Positions 30,752-42,689 of a DNA stretch of 64,000 bases are shown here, piece after piece. The first letter of the stretch is position 1; each line of letters begins with the position of its first letter. The notes under the pieces are model-generated. The model saw only the letters and a program-made list of their open reading frames with translations. It ran no database searches and was not told where the DNA came from. The DNA comes from Apricaphanius iberus. Its lineage: Eukaryota > Chordata > Actinopteri > Cyprinodontiformes > Aphaniidae. The stretch lies in NCBI GenBank assembly GCA_028564705.1, contig JAPXFQ010001936.1, forward strand, positions 124,001 to 188,000, in the 5' to 3' direction. Both the position numbers and the translations under genes were made by a program.

Positions 30752-31199
30752 CACTGCGAAAACTGTCCACCTGACCAAGTTAAAAAAATCTTGTTTCCAG
30801 CTAAAACATATTTTTGACTTGTTTCAGACTTATGCATTAACCAAGAGCAGGATTTGTTAGATTATTAATCTTATTTTGAGAATTCTTACCAAGTGTAAAT
30901 TGTCTTATTTCATTGGCAGATTATTGCACTTAATTTGAGAATGTTTAGACTATAATTTAGTATTTTGAGGGTTTGTGTAGTCTAAACCTTCTTAAATTAA
31001 ATTAAATAATCTGCCAATGAAATAAGACATTTGATCTTGGTAAGAATTCTCAAAATAAGACGTATATACTCAAAATAAGATTAATAATCTAACACATTCT
31101 GCTCTTGCTTAGTATAAAAGTTTCAAAACAAGATCAAAAATACTATTTAGCTGGAAACAAATTTTTTTTTACTTGATTAGATGGACAGTTTTTGCAGTG
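30752..31199. mobile_element. Palindromic MITE, 448 bp
   Basis: Ends CACTGCGAAAACTGTCCA and TGGACAGTTTTTGCAGTG are inverted repeats. The arms remain complementary far inwards: CTTGTTTCCAGCTAAA with TTTAGCTGGAAACAA, and TAAGAATTCTCAAAATAAGA with its reverse. The whole element could fold back. CACTGCAAAAACTGTCC ends are typical of an abundant fish MITE family. The target duplication is not clear. Confidence 0.75.
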
Positions 31200-31411
31200 C
31201 AGGCTATCAATATCCTTTTTTTAACCTTGATAGGAAGGATTCTGCAGGATAGCAGCGGCGGATATTTTTTGACGAGATGTCTTCAACCTTGTTGACCAGT
31301 AAGAACCAGTTAGGTTACTGTTCCAGTAGCCGATGTGCCAACATGGGGCGCGCAAACACGGCCCTCTAGGAATAGGTTGCATATACATCTGTTGTTGTTC
31401 TGGGAGTCCAT

Positions 31412-32519
31412 TAGGGCTGCGTGATTATGATCAAAGTAATAATCACGATTGTTTTTATCAATAGTGTAATCACAATTATTAATCACGATAATTCATCCAG
31501 TCCTGTAAAATATCTGTTTTCATTGCACCAATTATAAACCTACAATGTTGCAACATTTTCTGTGAAAAAAAACAGCTTTAGATTAGAATAGATGATAAAT
31601 AATGGAAGAAGAAAAAAACTTCAATACACACACACACACATATATATATTATATTTAAAAGTAAAAGCTAAATATATAATCTCAAAGTGTAATTTAACAG
31701 AAACAATTACAGCTTATACAGAAAAGGCCTTTGACATTCCCTGCATCCAAATCCTTAGTATTAACTATATGCTATGTAGCAACTATTGCTCACCTGTTAA
31801 TGTAATACTGCATAGCAAACAATCGCGTAATAGGCATTAAATCAGACGTACTGCTCCACCATTTTGCATGTCCCTTGACCCATATGACATCTGTTGACCC
31901 AGATTTTTACGTTAGGTTTGCCTGTGGTCCCGCCTCCTCCTCTAGCCGTTATTTTGTCTGGTATGACTTAACAACTTAAATGTTTAATCGGTCAGAAAAC
32001 AATTACAGTAATCAGTAACATCGCTACATGTACATTTATCCACTGAAACTGCGGCGGTGTCAATGGTTGACAGTTCGTCTGTAGCCATTTTTAGCTAGGT
32101 CCTCCTTCTATGATTTCGGGACGTCCGCTGCATTGTGGGATAGCGTATCATCCACCGGCTGCTTACTGTGGCAGTAGTACACTTTCGGTAACTTTCTGCT
32201 TACTAGTCAGATCCATAATGGAGATTTGGATCTACTACATTGCTGAAAGACGGTTTTTCACCTGCTACGTAGCAAGCGTAGTGCAGCCATTATGAGTGCT
32301 GAGTGGCGTGTGCGCGGTTTTTATTTGGGCAGCTTAATGAAGCTTTAGCCCTGCGTCTGCCCCCTGGTGGTTCGTAAACTATTGACTGAGGCAGTGTATG
32401 ATGAAGAGGTGCGCAGTGAAGCTCGCATTTTGAATGTAAATATCGTTCATGATCAGGTTCATTTAATTGTGGCCACCAAAATCGTGATCCCGATCAAAAT
32501 CCGATTCATTTACAGCCCA
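31412..32519. mobile_element. hAT-type non-autonomous element, 1108 bp
   Basis: Starts TAGGGCTGCGTGATTATG and ends with the inverted TTTACAGCCCA. It is flanked by a perfect 8-bp duplication GAGTCCAT at 31404-31411 and 32520-32527. Subterminal ATAATCACGATT / AAAATCGTGATC repeats are typical of fish TAGGGCTGCACGATT-type hAT elements. Interior ORFs show no transposase. Confidence 0.8.
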
Positions 32520-32966
32520 GAGTCCATCGTAAAGCATATTGACTGAGTTCCGAAAAAATTATTTCTCCACATAAAATATTACAGATGTGAATAATAACAA
32601 TAGTTTTGAATGTATTCTGTCTGTAAAGCATCCCGAAGATGGTAATATCAAATGTTATGGCAGGTTGTGTAGTAATAATGTTTTTCTGTCACTTGGGCTT
32701 AAGCACATGGAGGAATGTGAAAATGCTTGTGGAACTTGGACAATGATGTACAGAACAGACGAAACATTCACTTTTATTTAAAAAATAGAAAGTTTCTCAA
32801 CAGTTTATTGTTTAAAGATATTTATTTTTTTGACACCATCTCAACTGGTTTCAAAAACACTCTTTCACAAAGCCCAGAAGATCCCGCCGTACACAAAAAC
32901 ACAAGAGCTAGACATATAAGTTGGGTTACAGTAATTTTTGCTTTACCCCTGCTGGGCTGTTAGTGA

Positions 32967-33360
32967 GAAACTGGAAGCAGTAGAAAAACAATAAGAAAAA
33001 AATAGATAAATGGCTTTTGATGCTTTTGATCTCAACCCAAATTATTTTATGGTGTTTTTTGTATATGAAAAAAAAGACAGAGATTTTTTTTCCTTCTGAT
33101 TCTTTAAGGGCAATTACATAAAAATGTTTATTTTCTCTGAGCATCTTCAGTCTGCTCAGGTTTAAAAACTGTGTGACTCTAATAGATACACAAATTGCAG
33201 AAATTATAAAACTAACTTTGTGATTAATGGAACTTTAATAAAGGCAGACTTCAGTACTTTTATCTGGAACACACTATCTTTGCTGTAGTTTATTAAACCT
33301 CCTTGTGTTAATAAAAGCTTATTCTATCCACTCGTGTCCATCTAAACACCGTTTTTTCCA
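32967..33360 (+). other. ZNF-B intron 1, ancestral segment resumes
   Basis: GAGAAACTGGAAGCAGTAGAAAAACAAT...CTTTTGATCTCAACCCAAAT matches 1074-1165 of the ZNF-A intron. No ORF of interest. This confirms that 29927-32966 is inserted material. Confidence 0.6.
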
Positions 33361-33749
33361 CTGGTTTTGCAGGCTCGGTTGAGTTGTCCTTTGCCCTGGT
33401 TCTGTGTCATTCTCCACTGCTTCCATAATTACATCCTGCTGGCCTCAGCTCTCTGGTAAGAAGATAACTGGTATGATCCGTTTTTTAGCTTGGGCATTAT
33501 TTGGAGAGATGTTTTAGATACCAGAAAGAGCCATTTGTAAACTTTTCTATTCTACAAAAGATTATCTTTCAGAGCATAGATCACAAAACCAATTATCTAT
33601 GTCAAGTTTAAAAAATATATATTAACCATTGTTTCCCTGAGGATTTCTGTCTCTGTTCAACTTAAGGCGCAAACAATATTCCAAAGAAAGTCAGTCATTT
33701 AGTGAATGATGTTAATCTTTATCCTTCTGCAACTTTGTAATTGCCTCCC

Positions 33750-34800
33750 AATTAGGGTTGCAGCAATCAATTCTTTCTGTAATTTATTAATCTAGCACTT
33801 TATCGATTCCTTTAATCTGATTTCTTTTTGTTTTGTTTTAAACAACCAAAAGAAATCATGCATAATGAAAATGTGGCTGTACAATGATCAAGCATTTGCC
33901 TGTTATCTCTTAAATAAACAGATAACTCCAAGATTTGGCTCCAAAACTAAGCTATAGTATACTATAGTACTATACTATACACTATAGTATGTATTTATTT
34001 GACAAAATAACAGTCAACTGCAATAATATAAGTTAATAAACTAAACAGTCGATCCACTTTTTTGTGAAAAGTTGCAATGTTTTAGTAATTTTTATTATTT
34101 CACCGATCACTTGAATAGTTTGAAAAGCAAGAAGAGTTTGAGACAACATTGTTACATCAACCCTATCAAAAATAAAATCACTTTAATTGTCCTTTTTAAC
34201 TGTTAAAAACTCTTTTAAGAGAGGATGGCTCCGTTTACTGTAGTGGAAGCTGCATGGTGGATGTCTTACTCCTGTTGAGGCTTTGATCTGCTGCTCGGGT
34301 TCTGATATTAGTGCCCCTTTTCCACTGGGGCCATTACGGTACAGAATGGAATAGGTCAGTGCGGCCTGGAATGGGTAGGTTGTGTTTCCATTACCATTTC
34401 AAAAGAACAGCAGTGGGTGAGGACGTGGGCGGGTTTAGCTTAACAAAAGCTCCAGCAAAAAGCATATCTCTTCTATGGTTGAAGATTTAATTTTTGGCAA
34501 AAGAGAGATTTTTTTTAACCAATGTACTACTTAGACTTCCATAGCTTAGAGTTATGTTAATATAGCCATCTTGTTTTACAAGGATACTTTGCAGCTTGTA
34601 TTTAGTTGGACATTAAATTCTAGTCAGCTCCAGGACAGGGTGATTGAAATAAAAGGAAGTTTTTGAAAACATTTTTCATCACTTGCTATTTCTTTTTATG
34701 AAAGAAATGGATAGGATTTTTTTAAAATTAAAATCTGAAATCGGAATTGGTATGAAAATAATCGGAGATTTATTTTGAAGGCCATATCGTCCAGCCCTAC
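33750..34800. other. Possible hAT-type fragments in ZNF-B intron
   Basis: TAGGGTTGCAGCAATCAATT at 33752 and GGCCATATCGTCCAGCCCTA ending at 34799 look like hAT-type ends, but they differ from each other and have no matching 8-bp duplication. They are probably ends of two different decayed elements. 34300-34465 resembles part of 3400-3565. No gene. Confidence 0.3.
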
Positions 34801-35283
34801 CTCCAAGTATCTCTGTAAATATTCACCCTCTATTCGGAACCTGTAATCCTGTAAAATAAGAAGGGTTTGGCCTTTATTTAATAATGTTAGTCACTGGAAT
34901 CATTTATTGAAATACAAAACCTAAAACACCCACCACAGCATGTTTTGCTTCTAGATTTTACAACATCTCAGTAAAAAATATGATTCATGCTAAACAATGC
35001 ATTGAAGATTGAGAAGACCTTGTGCATTTTGGGGGAGCAAATGAATGAACATAATTATTATTCCTCATATCTTTATAAATTTTTAAAGTTCTGTTCAGCA
35101 CTAAACATACAGAACTGATCTGGCTACTGTCTTGATGTGAGAACCTGGTTTAAAAATGAAATATAAATATATATATTTTTTTTTATCTAGAAAAAGTTTT
35201 TTTTTTTCCATTCTATTCTATTTTCCAAAACCGTTTCCAAAATTATTCACAAAAATAAAACATAAAATTTAATAGAACTTACA

Positions 35284-35470
35284 ATGGCTTACAAAAGTAT
35301 TCGGCCCCCATGAACTTTTCCACATTTCGTCACCTCACAGCCACAAACGTGAATCAATTTAATTGGAATTCATCGTGAAAGACCAATACACAGTGGTGTA
35401 CATGTGAGAAGAGGAACGAAAATCATACATGATTTCAAACATTTTTTAGAAATGACTGAAAAGGGGCCAT
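35284..35470 (+). mobile_element. Terminal part of a Tc1-like element
   Basis: TGGCTTACAAAAGTATTCGGCCCCCATGAACTTTTCCACATTTCGTCAC...GAAAGACCAATACACAGTGGTG...GAACGAAAATCATACATG is the familiar left terminal region of a fish Tc1-like family. No transposase follows; the element is truncated. Confidence 0.5.
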
Positions 35471-35964
35471 TGACCCCAGCCGGTCAAATAGCGTTCTACA
35501 CTGCTAATGGTTACTTATATATTGCAGCATGTGGCTGCTTCGTGTTGATTTAAAAAGACATACACAATCGACGGTTGAAACAAATGCAAGCAACGTAAGA
35601 CATTCCTGATAAACACGCGTAATTAAAAGCAAGTATATTCCCGGCCTAAAACACAGAGCCATGGGGTACTTGAACTGGAACAGGAGTCCAGGTGGGGTGA
35701 GGATAAACCCCCATCCTAACCCCTGGCTTAGGACCTCTTTTTTCAACACTCCACACAAGCATTTTATACTTGCCGAAAAGTCCCAGAGGGTCTTCTATTC
35801 CTGAGTCCTCTCCCATTTGGTTGGCTATTGTTGGAAAGCCTAAAATTATTTAAACAAAAGAAAAAAGCACAGTAAGTACCACATGTCACTGCATTTAATA
35901 GTGCTGTTTACATGTGTAGTCATTATTTTGGCAGTTGAATGTATCTTATTTATGAATGGGTAGG

Positions 35965-36990
35965 AATAGAATTCAACTTTCATTATCATTGCATGTGTCA
36001 CAAGTACAAGGCAACGAAATTTAGTTTGCATCTATCCAGAAGCGCTTTTGCAATGGCATAAGATATGTTACAAATGTACACGGTATGAGGTCTGTTGTGA
36101 ACGTACTCTAAATATACACTGGTCATAACTGTAGTGAATGTACAGGCTATGAACAGGTTATGCTTATGGTTATGAATATGAATATGAAAAGCTACAACAA
36201 ATTATAGATATACAATTCCGAGGATAATAAACATAGCTATAATTATTATACAGTAAGGTTTCTCTATACAGTATTTACAGTAGTGCCTTTGAGATCAGCG
36301 AGATATGTGGATAGATTATACAGTAGTTATATAAAGTTACTGCGGTGGTTCAGTCCATATTTTTTTGGTTATGAAGTTACAGTCTGCCATTTATTTGTTT
36401 TTGTCCATTGTGTGCATATTCAGTTATTGTGTGTGTTCAATCCATGAGTTTAATGTGGGTAAGATGTCAGCAGGCAAAGTTCAGGAGTCTTCTTTCCTAC
36501 AGTCCAGCTGTAGGAAAGAAGCTGTTCCATCTCCTGGTGGTTTTAGTCAGGAGGCTCCCGTAGCAACTCCCAGTGTACAGGAGGGTGAATAGTCAGTGTG
36601 CTCAGTGACTGGGGTCTTGGATGATGTTTCCAGGCCTTTTCAGACACCGCTTCCTGTAGATGTCTTGTATGGCAAGAAGTGGTGCTCTGGCGATGTACTG
36701 GGATGTTTTCACCACCATCTGCAACGCCTTCCGGTCCGAGGCAGAGCAACTCCCGTACCAGTTGGTCGGGATACTCTCGATGCTGCAGCGGTACAAGTTC
36801 ACCACGTTGTCTGAGGACACGTGGTTCCAGGTGAGATCCTCGGAGATGTGGACTCCCAGGAACTCAAAGCTTTTCACACGCTTCACAGACGTCCCTTTGG
36901 TGTTGATGGGTGAATGTGGGTAAGCATTCTGCCTGAAGTCCACGATCAGCTCTTTGTAATGTAAGGCAAGGCAAAGCACAACTTCAACAT
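35965..36990 (-). pseudogene. L2/CR1-like LINE, 3' part
   Basis: On the minus strand: YKELIVDFRQNAYPHSPINT, VKSFEFLGVHISEDLTWN, a deletion, LYRCSIESIPTNWYGSCSAS, DRKALQMVVKTSQYI and QDIYRKRCLKRPGNIIQDPS (36980-36600). Then a 3' segment ends near 35965 in a GCAATGATAATGAAAGTTGAAT tail. This is the stretch after the RT core of a common fish LINE. It is 5'-truncated, with an internal deletion after DLTWN. Confidence 0.75.
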
Positions 36991-37205
36991 GTAATTCAAG
37001 GTGATTTTCATGATCCTGTGGTAAAGATACAATAAAAAAACATGAATAAAGTTGTTGGTGCTCGAAAATGCACTGAAATCAAGTGATTACAGGACTCACA
37101 AGGCTCTTGATTTGAAATGTTCAGCCTGTGTAAGTATTTTGCAAGGGAAACAATGTCTTCATGGAATTTCCAGAAGAACAATTTATCAGCTAAGATGTAA
37201 GCATA

Positions 37206-38405
37206 GATAAAGGATACCTGCAAGGCGTTTCCGCCTGACGCACCTCCAACGGTGTGAACGGGGTATCTGCAGGTTCATCAGCCGGGAGCCACCCTTCATT
37301 GGAACCCCTCATGGGGGTGGAGCCACAGCAGGGAGGTCTCCCTGCAGGACCCTAGGACCCATGTTTTCCCCACGACATGTCCTTCCTTCTCTGCCAGGAA
37401 TGCTATTTTGGCCAAGGGGGACCACATGATGACGTCTGGTCTCGGAGAGGTTGTAGTTATCTCTGGAGGGAAATGGAGCTGGCGATCAAGTTCCACCCTT
37501 ATGTCCCAGTCACATCCAGGTGTTGACAGTGATCTTCTTTCCCTCTGGATGATGTTCTGAGCCCCTGCCTCTTGTCCAATGAAATGGATCAGCTTCTATG
37601 ATGTTGCAGGATGGACTTTGGCTGCTTCCAGCTTACATGCCTCGAGGACTTCAGCCAGCTTCTGCAGGACCAGGTCCTGCCGCCACCTGTACCGACCTTT
37701 GGCTAGAACTCTCTTGCAACTGGACAGGATTGCTGTAGGCTTGGGTTTGGGGTGTTGCACAGCTGACATATTTCCTCCGAGGCATATCACCGACTCAGAT
37801 TGCTTGGACTGGGGAGGGTGTCGTAGGTGGCCCGAATGAGGAAACTTAACCTAGCTTGAGGCATCTTTCACATATCGGGCCACTTAACAGTCCTGTCGAC
37901 CACTCCTTCCCATGTTGTCCAATGTCCTTGCTGCCGCTGGCTGAGGGCTCTGATCTTGTACTGTTCCTCTTCGCTCCTGACCACCTCTTCGATCACCAAA
38001 TCTTTTCTCTCCTTTCTTGTGGCTTTAGACCAAAACTTAGGGGGTGTTCCCCACCCCAAGCCGGCTGTCCCTGGCTGTGTGTGGCCAACAATCTCTCGGT
38101 GCATCAACCTGCTGATGGCCCGGTCAACCGCCTCTTCCGCCTTCCACTTGCGTTCTGTTTGCACCAGAACCTTGGTGTTTCTTATGGAGAGGTCTGTTGA
38201 GTCTCTCCGCTCTAGTACACGCCTCACCTTCTCCTGTCTATAAGACGATGGACTTCAATGGCAGCTGGAGTGTGTTTTACCAACCTATCCTGTTGGAAAG
38301 GCTCTGAGGTAGGCCAAGCCGCTTGCGAATGAAATTGTTGGCCTTTGCATAAATCTACAGTATTGTGGATATAGTAATCTCACTCAGCTTTAGGAGCCAT
38401 ATTCT
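37206..38405 (-). pseudogene. RLE-type LINE (R2/NeSL/HERO-like) C-terminal fragment
   Basis: On the minus strand: RLMHREIVGHTQPGTAGLGW, PKFWSKATRKERKDLVIEEV, EGVVDRTVKWPDM (38225-37870). Then a Cys/His segment with CKRVLAKGRYRWRQDLVLQKLAEVLE (37790-37600), and SPRPDVIMWSPLAKIAFLAE (about 37445-37385), equivalent to the RPD...E core of the restriction-like endonuclease. The ZNF-B intron aligns with the ZNF-C intron up to about 37200 (TTATCAGCTAAGATGT) and again from about 38420, so this is an insertion. Frameshifts and the missing RT make it dead. Confidence 0.65.
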
Positions 38406-38479
38406 GAACTGTAATCTGAAGGACAAGCTGGCCTAGGTCTAAACCAAGGGTTTTGAAAAACATCTTGGCTCCAGAAGCC

Positions 38480-38755
38480 TGTTGTGTTGGCGAGAAAGTT
38501 TAATCAAAACAGTGTGCGAGGTCTGAGCTCTCTTTAATTGACTTCAGCCAGGGCCCTCTACTAGTTTCACGTGATACTGTAGGGCACAATTTTGATTACT
38601 ACAAAGCATGAAAAGAAAAAACAATTCCACAATTAAAAATAAAACATCAAAAGGAGAACAAATATAAAATTTGAGGGGAAAAAATAATTTAAGGATCGTA
38701 ATCGTTTACTGAAGAGCAGCTCTAAACAGTTTTGATTTAAAGCAGCTCAGTGGTA
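38480..38755 (-). pseudogene. LINE 3' fragment upstream of the ZNF-B exon
   Basis: It aligns with 59335-59620 upstream of ZNF-C (GGGCCCTCTACTAGTTTCACGTGATACT; AGCTCTAAACAG...GTTTTGATTTAAA) and, at its right end, with 9180-9225 upstream of ZNF-A. On the minus strand it is the last part and 3'UTR of the CR1/L2/Rex1-type LINE. It is shared by all three genes. Confidence 0.55.
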
Positions 38756-38908
38756 AGAGGGGGCTTTCTCTAAACTAAATCTTATTTAGGTATTTTATTT
38801 TGAAAGATTCTCCCATTTAATTGTAGCTTTAGTGAGATGTTAACCCCATCTATTCCCTACCTTATGTTGTTCTACTCTTCTTTATTCCCTCAGGCCTTCC
38901 ACGGCATC

Positions 38909-40615
38909 ATGTCTGTTGCTAATTGGGAAGTTCTTAATGATCACGTTCTCAGAACCGAAGAAATTAACTTCATCCTTGAAGACAAGATGCCAAAAGATGT
39001 AGAAATTGAGGAGCCAGAAAAACTACAGATGAGGGAGCCAACTGAGGAACCAGATCAGATCAAAGAAGAACATATTGAACTGTGGATCTCTGAAAATGAA
39101 GGACAGTTTGTTGTGAAACAGGAAACCAACACTTCTCTGCTTACTCCTGTTCATGAGGAAATACTCCATGATGAACCAAAAGGGTCGTGTGTTATCGAGG
39201 TAAAGGAGGAGCTAGAACCTGTAGAAACTAAACATGAACCAGAAGATCCAGAAACGTTGAAGATTAAAAAGGAACCAGAACCTGTGAAGATAGAAGAGAC
39301 AACGGAAGATTTCTGGAGTTATCAGGATGAAGAGCAGCTTGAAGTAAAGCAAGAGACCGACAGAATTACGGTTACTCCTCATCAGCAAAAAGACAACAAT
39401 GCAAAAGAACCATCTGAGAACCATCTCCTCTCCGCGAATTGCCTGGAAACCAAGAAACTAAATCAGCAGGGAGACAACCAGAATGACTCAGGATCAAGTA
39501 AAGATAAAGACCTGAAGAGACATCAGGACCCTAGAAATCAAAAGGACAATGTGGACCATTCAGAACTAGAAACGCATAAAAAAGGTTTGGCTTCTTGTAA
39601 ATTATGTGGTAAACATTTCAATACATGTGAGGACTTACCTGCAATTATGAGATCCAACACAGGTGAGAAACTCTCTCCCAGTGAAGTGTGTGATAAATGT
39701 AATGAACAAAGTCAAAATGTGACATTTCACAAAAGTAGTGAAGGAGGTAAGAAGTTTTTTATTTGTGACCTGTGTGGCAAATCGTTTACAACAAGGTATC
39801 ACATGACATGTCACGTTAGAACTCACACAGGTGAGATGCCTTATTCTTGTGATATTTGTGAAAAATCTTTCAGAGTGAGAAGTACTTTGGTTGGCCACAG
39901 AAGAACTCACACAGGCGAGAAGCCTTATTCTTGCGATTTATGTGAAAAATCTTACAGAGTCAGAGAAAATTTGGTTCATCACAAAAGAACTCACACCGGT
40001 GAGAAGCCCTTTTTTTGTGACTTGTGTGGCAAATCTTTCGCAAAAAAGCCTTATATTGTGCGACACATCAGAACTCACACTGGTGAGAAGCCTTTTTCTT
40101 GTGACTTCTGTGATAAATCCTTTGTCGATGCCATTTCTTTGACTAAACATCGAAGAACTCACACCGGTGAGAAGCCTTATTCTTGTGACTTGTGTGGCAA
40201 ATCTTTTACAGTAAAGGCTCATTTGGCATCTCATGTTAAAATTCACACAGGTGAGAAGCCTTATTCTTGTGATTTATGTGAAAAAGCTTTCATAGTCAGA
40301 AGTAGTTTGGTTGGTCACAGAAGAACTCACACCGGTGAGAAGCCTTTTTCTTGTGATTTATGTGAAAAGTCTTTCGGGGTCAGAAGTAGTTTGGTTACTC
40401 ACAGAAAATCTCACACGGGTGAGAAGCCTTTTTCTTGTCACTTTTGTGGCAAATCTTTTAAAATAAATGCTCTAATGGTAGCCCACGTTAGAACTCACAC
40501 AGGTGAGAAGCCTTTTTCTTGTGACTTGTGTGATAAATCTTTTACACTCAGATGTAATTTGACCCGTCACAGAAGGACTCACAAAGAAGCCACAAAGAAC
40601 TTTTTGGATTCCTAA
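38909..40615 (+). CDS. ZNF-B: C2H2 zinc-finger protein, 10 fingers, 568 aa
   Basis: The terminal exon starts at 38894 after TTCCCTCAG, with ATG at 38909 (GGCATCATGT). A longer open frame from 38837 runs through the intron and acceptor and is not the real start. The leader (EVLNDHVLRTEEINFILEDKM) and acidic region carry six psi-K-x-E motifs (K52, K70, K99, K120, K127, K147); the seventh is lost by a one-codon deletion (VEIEEPE for VEIKEEPE). A degenerate finger (CKLCGKHFNTCEDLPAIMRSN, about 230-250) has lost both zinc-binding His. Ten canonical fingers follow (about 284-560), with TGEMP after finger 1. Probably nuclear and DNA-binding. No effector domain is recognised. Confidence 0.93.
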   Translation: MSVANWEVLNDHVLRTEEINFILEDKMPKDVEIEEPEKLQMREPTEEPDQIKEEHIELWISENEGQFVVKQETNTSLLTPVHEEILHDEPKGSCVIEVKEELEPVETKHEPEDPETLKIKKEPEPVKIEETTEDFWSYQDEEQLEVKQETDRITVTPHQQKDNNAKEPSENHLLSANCLETKKLNQQGDNQNDSGSSKDKDLKRHQDPRNQKDNVDHSELETHKKGLASCKLCGKHFNTCEDLPAIMRSNTGEKLSPSEVCDKCNEQSQNVTFHKSSEGGKKFFICDLCGKSFTTRYHMTCHVRTHTGEMPYSCDICEKSFRVRSTLVGHRRTHTGEKPYSCDLCEKSYRVRENLVHHKRTHTGEKPFFCDLCGKSFAKKPYIVRHIRTHTGEKPFSCDFCDKSFVDAISLTKHRRTHTGEKPYSCDLCGKSFTVKAHLASHVKIHTGEKPYSCDLCEKAFIVRSSLVGHRRTHTGEKPFSCDLCEKSFGVRSSLVTHRKSHTGEKPFSCHFCGKSFKINALMVAHVRTHTGEKPFSCDLCDKSFTLRCNLTRHRRTHKEATKNFLDS

Positions 40616-41430
40616 CCCTAAGTTGTAAATGGTTTGAATTTATTGAACTATTTTTTTTAGTCATAAGACAACAAACTATACTACATTTGGTGATTCATTC
40701 ATTCACACAGACATTTGATATGTTGATGGTAGTAACCGGGTCCTCTGAGCATCAATGCCAAGGTGGATGAAGTATGAGATGGAGCTGAGGTTCAAACCGG
40801 CAACTCACTAGTTAAGGGACGAAATGAGCCAACGTTGCCCCTAAAATAAACTGTGTTTCATCTACATAGGTATGGCAGCTAATCCTATTGATTTAATCTG
40901 GGATAACCGGAGCCTGTTGATGTTAAATAGGAGGGGGCCCAGGATGTAGCTCTGAGGGACCCCACAGGTGATTTCTTTTTATTCTGATGAAAAGTTTTCT
41001 GTTGAAACAAAGAACTCCCTGTTCTATAGGCCTGGTTCACATGGCAGGATTTTAAAATTGTCGCACAAGCTTCAGTAGCAGACACAGCAGTTAAAGGATC
41101 AGTCATATTCCTGTTTAGCTCCTACTGTGTGAGGTGTGCGGCCACAATGCAACAGTGAGACACCACACACAAACCGAATTTTCACAAACACGTCTAAGAT
41201 GCGAGCATGCACAGTGGCGCGCTGCTGACACAGTCCTCGTGCACAGAAAATCCCCGCTGAATGCACACGAAAAAAATCTAACCTGAAATCAAAATAAATG
41301 AAACAATTAACTCTGTGCTATTTTGCAGTGTGAGTCAACAAGCATATTCGCCAACGGTGCTGCTGTTCCAGACCCATGAACACAAAACCACCTGTACCCG
41401 TTATCCAGGGCTATTTCCATATTAAAACGG
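40616..41430. other. 3' flank of ZNF-B with antisense LINE RT fragment
   Basis: Homologous to 11117-11925 and 63405-64000. On the minus strand, about 40985-40850 reads EITCGVPQSYILGPLLFNIN, the RT block of a CR1/L2/Rex1-type LINE. Homology with ZNF-A ends near 41420 (CCTGTACCCGTTATC). Confidence 0.65.
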
Positions 41431-41459
41431 CTGAGGCCCACACACTGACACAACACTGT

Positions 41460-42680
41460 AATAACTATATAGGCAGGGCAATTTTATTTGTATAGTACAC
41501 TTTCAACACAGGGTCATTCAAAGTGCTTTAAATGATTCGGTGGTAAAGAAACCAAACATATGATAAAAGCATAGAAATTAAAAACAGCAATTAGGAATAA
41601 GACAAAAAGCAGCGTAAAAGTATGAAAAATAAAACAGCTATTAAGCATAAAACATGAGGATAAATCAAAGAAAACAGAGAGCAATTACAATAGTTTACTC
41701 GAAGCCAGCTTTAAATAGATACGTTTTGCTTCAGTGTTTGAGCAGCTTTGCATTCAACAGGAAGATTGTTCCATATAAGGTGAGTATAGAAACTGAAAGC
41801 TGCTTATCTGTCTTCGTTTCTGATTCTAGGGATTAATAATAAGTTAGAGTTGGAGGACCTGAGTAGTCGGGGGTATAGAAACAGCAGGTCATCACCATAT
41901 TTGGCGCTAAGCCTTTAAATTATTTTTAAAAATAGTAGGAGTATTTTGAAGTCCATTTTCTGAGCAATCGGGACCCAATATAAGGACTTTAGAACTGGGG
42001 TGATGTGTTCTACTTTCCTGGCTCTAGTTAGGACGCCAGCAGCAGCGTTCGGCATCAGCTGCAGCTCTCTGATTTACTTTTTTAGGTAGACCTGTGAGGA
42101 CGCTGTTGCAGTAATTGAGCCAATTAAAAATAAATGCATGGATACGTTTTTTTCAAGTTCGTGTTGTGACGTTAGTCCTTTAATCCTAGAAATATTTTTC
42201 AGGTGATAGAAGGCTGACTTCGTTATTGTTTTTTTTTTTTTTGCGACCCTGGAGGTTCAGGTCTGAGTCAATTGTTACACCTAGATTACGCGCCTGGTCA
42301 GTAGGTTCTAGTCGTATCAACTAAAGCTGTGTGCTGACTCTTGGTGGTTCCTCTTTTGGTCCAAAAATAATTACTTCAGTTTTGTTTCTGTTCAGCTGGA
42401 GAAAGTTATAGGACATCCAGCTATTGATTTATTCAGTGCGTTCATTTAAGGTCTGGATGGCATAAGTCACCCGGTGACATTGTAGTGCACAGCTGAGTGT
42501 CATCTGCATAGTTATGGTAACTAATCTTATTAGCTGTTATAATTTGGGCTAGTGAGAGCATGTAGATATTAAACGGTAGGGGTCACAGGATGGAGCTTTT
42601 CGGGACCTCAAATGTAATTTCTGTTTGTTCTGATGAGAAATTGCCCATTGACACAAAGAGACAAGAGAGAACCTTCTATA
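41460..42680 (-). pseudogene. CR1/L2/Rex1-type LINE, 3' half, antisense
   Basis: On the minus strand: a decayed YADDTQL region (about 42510-42480), [20 protein letters not shown] (42420-42350), and the Ala/Phe-Ser-Phe-Tyr-Ala-Pro C-terminal block (about 41800-41690). It ends in a tail whose + strand reads GGCAGGGCAATTTTATTTGTATAG at 41472. Many stops. Confidence 0.65.
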
Positions 42681-42689
42681 CCGCTACAT

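Noticed and set aside
33752..34799. Single hAT element in the ZNF-B intron
   Set aside because: The two ends belong to different-looking families and flanks do not duplicate.
38837..38908. Longer ZNF-B start giving 24 extra residues
   Set aside because: The extra part reads through the polypyrimidine tract and AG acceptor at 38893; ZNF-A shares only the ATG at the exon position.
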